From: Welwitschia mirabilis
Lineage: Eukaryota > Gnetophyta > Gnetopsida > Welwitschiales
Assembly: GCA_051453625.1 (NCBI GenBank)
Contig: JBOZIK010000001.1
Location: 191,260,938-191,324,937, forward strand
Direction: 5' to 3'
Length of the DNA stretch: 64,000 nucleotides
In this document: piece after piece, positions 56,441 through 64,000 of the stretch
Layout: every line of letters starts with the position of its first letter
How positions within the stretch are numbered: position 1 is the first letter of the stretch
Notes under the pieces: generated by a model
The model's input: the letters and a program-made list of their open reading frames with translations, nothing else
Told to the model about the DNA's origin: nothing
Database searches by the model: none
Translations under genes and position numbers: made by a program

Positions 56441-59400
56441 GTCATTTTTCTACATGAATGAAGGATCTACATAACTCTCCAACATGGTATCAAGATACTT
56501 TTACAAAAATGACAAAGAAATAAAGACTTCCTTTATCCTAACAACGAATGCAAAAACACTAATGCTTCTGGAATAAATAACAAAAGGAATGTAACTAATG
56601 AAGAAATAGAAGAATTTGCCTAGAATTTCAAAAGGGAAAAAAAGCCTTATTATCAGAAAAATAGAATATGAATAACAAGTGACTATAATCATATCCACAC
56701 CACTTCAAGCAATTGTCTTAATAAGAGATAAATTAGTTACTAATGAAAACTAGGAAGTATGAAAAATAAAAGTACCTAAAACCATAAAATATTCCAAGTT
56801 AATAGTATATACAAATGGCTTGATGAACAACAAAATTCATGATCATGAATGTAAGTAATGAACAATGTTAATGATATAAAACTTAATCATTTTACAAAAT
56901 GCCTATGACTTTATAAGGACTTTAGTTTTTTTTATCAAGAACGAAGTCAAAAACCATTAATTATTTATTGGTTTATTAACCTTAAGATGATGAAAGAGAA
57001 ATATATACCTCATATAAATAAGTAATCACATGATTAATAATAAGACATTTAGGTTTTTTCTTTTATTGAGAGCCATATCCCTTAAGTATGAAGTAGTTTT
57101 AAGAAACCCTTAACCACTTATATAAGACATGTACTTTGTAATAATTATATAAAAAGATTTAACGGGGGAACTTATGTTGTAGGTAACTGAAAAATAGAGC
57201 CACAATACTAAATTTATAAACCTTCAAAACATGCATGAAAAGAAATAAATAACGATGGCAAAATTTTAACAACAAATAAAGTTTTGTGATATGTCCAAAA
57301 ATAAAAGATATTATTAAATTAGAATTTTTTAAAATAAGTAATAAAATCTTTAAAATTAGTTAAGTAAGAATAAGAATTCATTAATAAGAATGAATAGTAA
57401 TAAGCTATTAATAAGAAATGAAACAACCATTTTTATTAATATTCATTAATGTTAAGAATGAAAGCTTGTTTGTTAATGTTAGAGCCTTAAGCTATATGAT
57501 AAGAAGAAAATAATTTTGACCAAATGTACAAGGTAGTTACTTCAAAGATATATTATGATAAAAAGTAAAGCCAACATTAAGATCCCAAAATAAAGATATT
57601 TATATTTTAATGATTAAAGCTAACTAGATTTTCTATCTCCTAAATTTAAAATCAATTGTAATATTAAAATTATAAGCTTTATTTGATAATTATCATTTTT
57701 AGAATTAAAATGAAGTAATAAATTACTTTGAAATAAAATAAGATATAATAAGACTCAAACAAATAAAGCATTTGCGTTACATGGAAAGGATATAAGACTT
57801 TATTTCGTCCATGAAACAAGTGATCTATTATCCTAGGATTGAAGCCGAGGATATGTCAACTTTTATACTTTGGTTTAAAAGCATGAAATCAATAATTTTT
57901 TTCCAAAATTTGAAACATTAATAGAACTACATGTTTGTGAAGTCATTTAAATGGAAAGGAAATAAAAAAAACCATACCTTAGATAGAAAGGAAAAGGATA
58001 ATCATAAAATTTAAGTTAATGCATAATGGAACGTGAGATATTTGATAAAATAAATGAATCAACTAATCTTCCTTTATAGTTATAATAGAATAACATTTCT
58101 GTACATTTGAAATAAAAATCTTAAGGATTTAATGTATTTGATATGTTTAACAGATTTTTGTAAGATGATACTAACTATGTCCATAAAAATTAAATGATTC
58201 ATAAAGCACGATAGTATATGTCTATTAATCTTCGGCAAGATTCAAGCTTCAACGTGAAGTCATGCCACTTGATACCTTATAACTTAGTGGAGTAATAGAA
58301 AGAAGAAACTCAAATACCATGTGAATGATAAGATTAATGATGTGTAAACCTAAGGTTTTGGTCTTCCTATGAACAAATATTAATACATCTATAATTTATA
58401 TATAAAATAGGTTTTTATAGCTCATACTTAAATCATTATAAGGATCATAGTCTTAGAAATTAAATTTCTTATAAGGATCATAGTCTTAGAAATTAAATTT
58501 CTTACAAATGACATCACCTATAAGCAATAACTATAGATGTTAAAAAATAATCTATCAATTAGGTAGTGAGATTTTAGAACGAATGATTTTTAGTTAACCA
58601 TGTGAGACTAAAGCATAAGAAGATATATGAATTTCTAGTTTTGCATACTATTATTCACTTGGAATAATAGGTTTTTGGTGAATAAGTCATCATTTACCAA
58701 TTGATGATTGACACCTATGTTCTCTTTTATTGTTATTTTTTATTATATTATTTTTCTTTCTTGGACATCAATTTATCTCCTTTTGGAAGACCGCATTTAT
58801 ACATGCAGTATTATGAAATTCATTTATTAATAAATACAAGTTCAAAAAGAAATTATATAATATAATTAAACTTAGAGTAGTGATGTCACTACTGTTAATT
58901 ACAATAAGGTCATATGAATTATTCTTTTATATTATATTGATTATTAAATTAATGATATAAATGCTATGAAAAGATATCCTTATTTTCAACATTATAATAA
59001 TCTTATATTTTTAAACCTTTGATTCTTAATTTCTTTATGAATAAGTAACAATATTATAATAATATTATAAATCTAATATAATGTATTATATTCTTTTCAC
59101 TTTTTAAAATATTTTCTTGTTTTTTAATTTAAAAACTTAAATTTATCTTAAAGGTTTCCCTCTTTCAAATTTTTGTTTAGATCATTTTTTATTAGCAACT
59201 TTATCAAATAGAATTGTTTAGGGTAAAGGGTGTCAAATTCAAAAATTTTAATGGCTATATCTTTCTTAGGAGTAGAGTCACCATAATCATCTAGAAAAAT
59301 GATTTAACTATATAAGGATCTCATAGTATATCAAGTAAGACATCTAAAGGTTTAGACCCACAACCTTTTAAATACAAGATAGACATCCTACTAGTTGAAG

Positions 59401-60072
59401 TACTATCCTATTACCATTAGAATTATTTAGGTTTAAATCATCCTTCAATTTATAATGAATTCTCACTATTAATCATGTTACAAAGTTATATTTTTCATAT
59501 GGAATTACTATCCTGGTTTTATATATTTAGTAACCACATTTGCCACTATGTTAGTTTCTCATTTCAATAATGTATATTTAACTCATTATGAAATTCCTAT
59601 CTTGATTTTATATTTTTAGTAATCATGTTTATCATTACATTGTAGATCTAAATTTTTGATGAAAATAGTAAATCGATTTAAAATTTTAATTCAAGATGGA
59701 TTTCATCAAATAATGTTAAGATGATAGGTTGGTGTCCTTCTCTTATAAGAACTTTGATAATCCAACTTCCCCTACTCATAATTGTAAGGAGCCTAACACA
59801 TAGCATCTTTGGTTTAGCTTATGTTTATAATTTTCAAGATTCTTAGTTTCATTCTTGTAGTATGTAGGTTGGCTTTTGGTTCTATCCATATATTTAAGGT
59901 TCACTAAGCACAAGCTTCTACATCTTGGGTACAAATCATAGGAAAAACCTAGACATTTAGTGGCTAGGTCTTAGACCAAAAAGTGTCACATATGGGTTTT
60001 TATTTAGTTAAGCAAACTAATAACTCTAGTAATTATGGTATGGTTTTCATAAACCACATTGTTATTATTTCA

Positions 60073-60076
<4 letters not shown>
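56441..60076. other. AT-rich DNA without a recognisable gene
   Basis: No coding region is supported; the longest frames are chance. A 33-bp perfect tandem duplication lies at 58438-58503 (core GGATCATAGTCTTAGAAATT). Around 59.93-60.06 kb the text GGCTAGGTCTTAGACC ... TTTTTATTTAGTTAAGCAAA resembles the tandem units at 61.85-62.03 kb. Confidence 0.5.
58438..58503. repeat. 33-bp tandem duplication
   Basis: Two identical adjacent copies, starting at 58438 and 58471. Identity implies a recent slippage event. Confidence 0.95.
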
Positions 60077-60124
<48 letters not shown>

Positions 60125-60143
60125 AAGAAAGAAAGAAAGAAAA
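60077..60143. repeat. Microsatellite (AG)n followed by (AAAG)n
   Basis: About 22 AG units and then about five AAAG units, uninterrupted. Confidence 0.97.
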
Positions 60144-60851
60144 GCTATATGCAACTCCAAAAGAGCTTGTCACTTAAGAATCAATTGTTGTTAATTTGAT
60201 TTTTTTCACTAAACTAGAAAATATGTCTTTTGACTCATCCTTTCATTAATAAGTTGGTAATACTTGTTATTGTTTGACGTACTATGGCTAGTGTGCTAAG
60301 TTTTTAATATAAACTTCCTTTCAAAGTTTTACATAAAATTGATATTAAGATATTACTTCTGGAGCTATATGACTCACCATGGATGTATGAATTCAATGTG
60401 GTAATGTCAAATACTAAAGACTAATGTTTCTCATTTGTGTATTAAATTAAGAAGTTATGCATAAAAACTACCAAGCTTATAATATGATTAATTTAGAGTT
60501 ATCAGACTAATTTTGAATGGCTAGTTGGAGGATTTATAGGTTGGGTTTTGGTTAGAAATTAGGTTTTGGAAATGTTTAGAAAATTATTAATTGTAACTAT
60601 TTCAAAAGAGATTATATGTTAAAATTAAAGGAACTTTTGGAGATTGGAAGCTAAAATTTAAGTATCTATATCTTTTGATTATAGGCTTTATTGTTAATGA
60701 TGTCAAATTTGTAATTTCTTAATAAGAAATATAGCTATTTTAATATAATAAACTAGTTTTACTAAATATTATTTGTGATAAATCATAGAACCCATGTTTT
60801 AACACTTAAGATTTTAGAGTCAGGTGCATTATGTAGTTGATTTAACCCCTG
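60144..60851. other. AT-rich DNA before a large gap
   Basis: No features recognised. It ends at an 874-N run. Confidence 0.45.
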
Positions 60852-61725
60852 NNNNNNNNNNNNNNNNNNNNNNNNNNNNNNNNNNNNNNNNNNNNNNNNN
60901 NNNNNNNNNNNNNNNNNNNNNNNNNNNNNNNNNNNNNNNNNNNNNNNNNNNNNNNNNNNNNNNNNNNNNNNNNNNNNNNNNNNNNNNNNNNNNNNNNNNN
61001 NNNNNNNNNNNNNNNNNNNNNNNNNNNNNNNNNNNNNNNNNNNNNNNNNNNNNNNNNNNNNNNNNNNNNNNNNNNNNNNNNNNNNNNNNNNNNNNNNNNN
61101 NNNNNNNNNNNNNNNNNNNNNNNNNNNNNNNNNNNNNNNNNNNNNNNNNNNNNNNNNNNNNNNNNNNNNNNNNNNNNNNNNNNNNNNNNNNNNNNNNNNN
61201 NNNNNNNNNNNNNNNNNNNNNNNNNNNNNNNNNNNNNNNNNNNNNNNNNNNNNNNNNNNNNNNNNNNNNNNNNNNNNNNNNNNNNNNNNNNNNNNNNNNN
61301 NNNNNNNNNNNNNNNNNNNNNNNNNNNNNNNNNNNNNNNNNNNNNNNNNNNNNNNNNNNNNNNNNNNNNNNNNNNNNNNNNNNNNNNNNNNNNNNNNNNN
61401 NNNNNNNNNNNNNNNNNNNNNNNNNNNNNNNNNNNNNNNNNNNNNNNNNNNNNNNNNNNNNNNNNNNNNNNNNNNNNNNNNNNNNNNNNNNNNNNNNNNN
61501 NNNNNNNNNNNNNNNNNNNNNNNNNNNNNNNNNNNNNNNNNNNNNNNNNNNNNNNNNNNNNNNNNNNNNNNNNNNNNNNNNNNNNNNNNNNNNNNNNNNN
61601 NNNNNNNNNNNNNNNNNNNNNNNNNNNNNNNNNNNNNNNNNNNNNNNNNNNNNNNNNNNNNNNNNNNNNNNNNNNNNNNNNNNNNNNNNNNNNNNNNNNN
61701 NNNNNNNNNNNNNNNNNNNNNNNNN
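60852..61725. other. Assembly gap (874 N)
   Basis: A run of N, probably inside repeated DNA, since related repeat units occur on both sides (59.93-60.06 and 61.85-62.03 kb). Confidence 0.99.
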
Positions 61726-61844
61726 TGTAAGCTTGAACCTAAGAATTATATAACCTAGTTTGTGATTCTTATCCACCTCCTTAAGGTGCACTTAAGTGTG
61801 GGCTTCAACGTCTTAAGTATGAGCTATAAGTAATCCCTAAAACT

Positions 61845-62030
61845 TTGATGGCTACCTTTGAGGCAAATAAGAGCTACCTATGGTTGTTTACTCAACCAAA
61901 TATCACAAGTGAGATAAAAACATTTGATTGCTAGTTTTTAGGCTAACAAGGACTACCCGTTGGTTTTCATTTGGCCAAACTAACAAGTGACCTAGCAAGT
62001 ATGGTATAGTTTCTCATAAATTAACTTCTT
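61845..62030. repeat. Degenerate ~79-bp tandem repeat
   Basis: Two adjacent units start near 61847 (GATGGCTACCTTTGAGGCAA) and 61926 (GATTGCTAGTTTTTAGGCTA). Each is followed by a TGGTT...T(C/A)AACCAAA or TTTGGCCAAACTA passage. A further diverged unit is at 59.95-60.05 kb. Family unknown. Confidence 0.5.
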
Positions 62031-62451
62031 TAGAATGAAATGGGAAAAAAGCAGATAACATTTCATAGTAATAGAAAAATGTGTATGATTTATATGTATT
62101 CATTCATTTTAATTTTTTAAGCTTTATTACTATAAATATGGTACTTTTGATGTTTTAGAGATTGTTAGTTCTAAAAAAGTAGATAAACATTTACTTAGTA
62201 ATTTTTTATTTTATAAATATAAATTTAGATTGATTAGATTATAAAATATTTTCTAGATTTTTATATCTAGAATTCTAGATGTATTATTTTTTAGAATTAG
62301 TATTAATGTGTTAACATTGTAAAAAATATTTTTCTCTAAATTTGATTTAAATTTAATTAAAAAATTACATTTATAGCTTAGGTTTCAAATAAGAGAAATA
62401 TAAGGACTTAATATTATTATTTAATATTAATTTTTTTAAAAAAATTGTCAA
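62031..62451. other. AT-rich DNA, nothing recognised
   Basis: Extremely AT-rich, with no repeat or coding signal. Confidence 0.45.
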
Positions 62452-62680
62452 TGAGGTTGCAATCCGACTAGTAAAACACTTATGCTTTATTTAGAGCGTT
62501 ATGATAAGATGCTCATGCTCTCTTTAGGAGGTTGTTGATTTGAACTTTTGGATGACCTCTATGGCATAATAGGAAGCCCTAAGCGTAATTAAATTATTTG
62601 TTTAGGTAATCATAATGACTATACCTCTAAGGAACATACATCTACTAAAAGTTTTGAATTATACATTTCTAATATTTTAT
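62452..62680 (+). mobile_element. tRNA-derived SINE, copy 2
   Basis: Related to 56233-56440. The A-box-like GGTTGCAATCCGACTAG is at 62455-62471 and the B-box-like GATTTGAACT at 62537-62546. Shared words are TTTAGGAGGTT before the B box and TTAAATTATTTGTTTAGG after it. It carries about 30 extra bases between the boxes. More decayed than copy 1. Confidence 0.55.
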
Positions 62681-62864
62681 ATTAATTAAAGTTAATACAA
62701 TTAAAAAAATAAAATAGAGGAGGGTAGTGAAAATTGAACTTAATAAAGTAATTTTATTATTTTTAGGTGGAAAAAAATGAGGCTTAACAACCTCAGGTTA
62801 AGTGGTATATGATGGTTTCCCTTGCCTTGCCTTTTAACTCATGGGACACTTCCACCACTGTATT

Positions 62865-62943
62865 ATGAAACTTAGAAACTCTATAGTTAAGTACATCTAG
62901 TGTGAAGTACAATTGGGATAGGTGACCTTTTGGGAAGTGCCAC
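62865..62943 (+). pseudogene. 5S rRNA-like segment, unit 1
   Basis: AGTTAAGTACATCTAG and GGGATAGGTGACCTTTTGGG correspond to the internal promoter region of plant 5S rRNA (AGTTAAGCGTGCTTGGGC; GGATGGGTGACCTCCTGGG). About 80 bp align. The 5' third of 5S is not recognisable. Confidence 0.7.
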
Positions 62944-63160
62944 CTACAAATATAGAGCAGGGCCCTCACTACAGTTATCAGGCCCACAGATGATCTCATC
63001 ATACTACTTATAGCCCTCCTCCTTTATATATTCAAGGTTTAATCCTAAAATTTGTCTCTAGGTGGAAAAAAAAAAGAGGCTTAACAATCTCAGGATGAGT
63101 GGTATATGATGGTTTCCCCTGCCATGCCTTGTAACTCATGGGAAACATCCATTGTTATAT

Positions 63161-63242
63161 TATGAAGCTTAGAAACTCCATAATTAAGCACGCCTAGCCT
63201 AGAGCACAACTAGGATGGATAACCTCCCAGAAAGTGTTATCT
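63161..63242 (+). pseudogene. 5S rRNA-like segment, unit 2
   Basis: AACTCCATAATTAAGCACGC followed by ACTAGGATGGATAACCTCCC: strong similarity to the 3' two thirds of plant 5S rRNA including the A box, intermediate element and C box, with scattered transitions. Confidence 0.75.
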
Positions 63243-63440
63243 GTAGGTATAAGTTAAGGCATTCACTATAGTTATCAGTCTCGCAGGTGATCTCATCATA
63301 TTATTTATAGTGGCCCTAAGGTTTAATCCAAAAATTTATCTCTAGATGGAAAAAGTAAGGCTTAACAATCTCAGGCTAAGTGGTATATGATGGTTTCACC
63401 TGCCTTACCTTTTAACTCGTGGAACATGTCCATCACTATA

Positions 63441-63524
63441 TTATGGAGCTTGAAAACTCCATAGTTAAGCACGACTAGTGTGGAGCATAATTGGGACGGG
63501 TGACCTTCTAGGAAGTGCCACTTG
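63441..63524 (+). pseudogene. 5S rRNA-like segment, unit 3
   Basis: AACTCCATAGTTAAGCACGA and GGGACGGGTGACCTTCTAGG. The unit closest to 5S in the A-box part, still too diverged to be a working gene. Confidence 0.75.
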
Positions 63525-63734
63525 TAAATATATGCTAGGAATCCCACTATAGGTATCAAGCTTGTGGACAATCTCATCATACTACTTATAGCCCCCTCTC
63601 TATATCTTTAAGGTTTAATCCTAAAATTTATCTCTGGGTTAGAAAAATGAGGCTTAACAACCTCAGGCTAAGTGGTATATAATGGTTATCCCTACCTTAC
63701 CTTTTAGCTTATAACGGGACATGTTCACCATTGT

Positions 63735-63818
63735 ATTATGAAGCTTAAAAACTTCATAGTTAAGTATGTCTAGTCTGGAGTAAGACTGGGATGGATGACC
63801 TCCCAGGAAGTACCACTT
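63735..63818 (+). pseudogene. 5S rRNA-like segment, unit 4
   Basis: ATAGTTAAGTATGTCTAG and GGGATGGATGACCTCCCAGG. Same layout as the other units. Unit 5 begins at about 63932 and its 5S segment lies beyond the window. Confidence 0.73.
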
Positions 63819-64000
63819 GCAAATATAGACTAGCGCCTTCACTACAGTTATTAGGTCTATGGACAATCTCATCATACTACTTATAACACCCCCCTATGTA
63901 TTTAAGGTTTAAATTCTAAAATTTCTCTCTGGATAGAAAAATGAGTCTTAACAACCTCAGGATACGTGGTATATGATGGTTTCCCCTATCTTGTCTTTTA

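Larger units (their letters stand above)
62768..64000 (+). repeat. Tandem array of ~290-bp units containing 5S rRNA-like segments (Cassandra-like)
   Basis: Five units can be aligned by the word GGCTTAACAA and its variants at 62781, 63078, 63359, 63651 and 63945, giving periods of 297, 281, 292 and 294 bp. The last is cut by the window end. Every unit starts with a purine run (GGTGGAAAAAAA or similar) and a TGGTATATGATGG word, and carries a 5S rRNA-like core. A CTCATCATACTACTTATAG passage closes each full unit. A 5S segment inside a repeat of this length is the signature of Cassandra TRIM LTRs, and TGGTATATGA recalls their Met primer site. Diverged 5S rDNA is the alternative. Minus-strand 69-70-residue frames recurring in the units are by-products of the repetition. 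Confidence 0.75.

Noticed and set aside
62865-63818. Working 5S rRNA genes
   Set aside because: Each core is diverged at many positions and lacks a recognisable 5' third, so they are annotated as 5S-like segments of a repeat.
62793-63875. Three similar 69-70-residue minus-strand frames, apparently a small gene family
   Set aside because: They recur because the 290-bp units recur, and they run antisense through the 5S-like cores. Their similarity is explained by the repeat.
1-64000. A novel defence, biosynthetic or viral system
   Set aside because: No clustered intact genes, CRISPR-like arrays or viral replication/capsid genes are visible. The coding remnants that can be identified belong to LTR retrotransposons, and the rest is unassigned or non-coding.

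Overview
This window looks like plant nuclear DNA: AT-rich, gap-containing and dominated by old transposable elements, with one clear protein-coding gene. All element types present are plant types: Athila-like Ty3/gypsy, Ty1/copia with initiator-Met primer sites, a CACTA-like DNA transposon, tRNA-derived SINEs, and a 5S rRNA-derived tandem array resembling Cassandra. The one gene is a plastid J-domain protein of the J11 type. It is intronless and GC-rich, a style common in monocots, but the species cannot be fixed from this window. No prokaryotic operon, CRISPR array or phage-like system is present.

Layout. 1-4.0 kb: AT-rich DNA with no recognisable gene. 4.0-5.9 kb: an LTR of about 1.9 kb with TATA box and poly(A) signal. 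5.9-31.6 kb: a nested stack of elements. The host is a decayed Athila-like gypsy element whose gag-protease part (5.9-7.46 kb) and RT-RNase H-integrase part (28.72-31.6 kb) are separated by about 21 kb. The interruption is a small non-autonomous LTR element on the minus strand. That element is itself broken twice: by a 7.8-kb gypsy element (10047-17817, target duplication ACTAT) and, inside its right LTR, by a 9.7-kb CACTA-like element (18971-28668, target duplication AAT). 34.1-37.1 kb: an LTR-like block, then a decayed copia RT/RNase H. 37.1-43.5 kb: degenerate repeats and a decayed gag-like reading frame. 43.5-45.8 kb: a repeat pair around a gap, then a second copy of the same copia family. 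48.4-53.2 kb: a structurally complete but inactivated copia element with both LTRs, primer site and polypurine tract.

53.9-55.1 kb is a GC-rich island holding the J11-type gene on the minus strand, with a TATA-like box, ACGT-core elements and site II-like motifs upstream. 55.2-62.4 kb is AT-rich DNA with two copies of one SINE family and simple repeats. 62.77-64.0 kb is a tandem array of about 290-bp units, each containing a 5S rRNA-like segment, running off the window edge.

Functionally only the J-protein gene looks alive. The mobile-element coding regions carry many stops and frameshifts, and several catalytic residues are lost. Twelve N runs limit what can be read, and element borders are given where repeats or target duplications define them.
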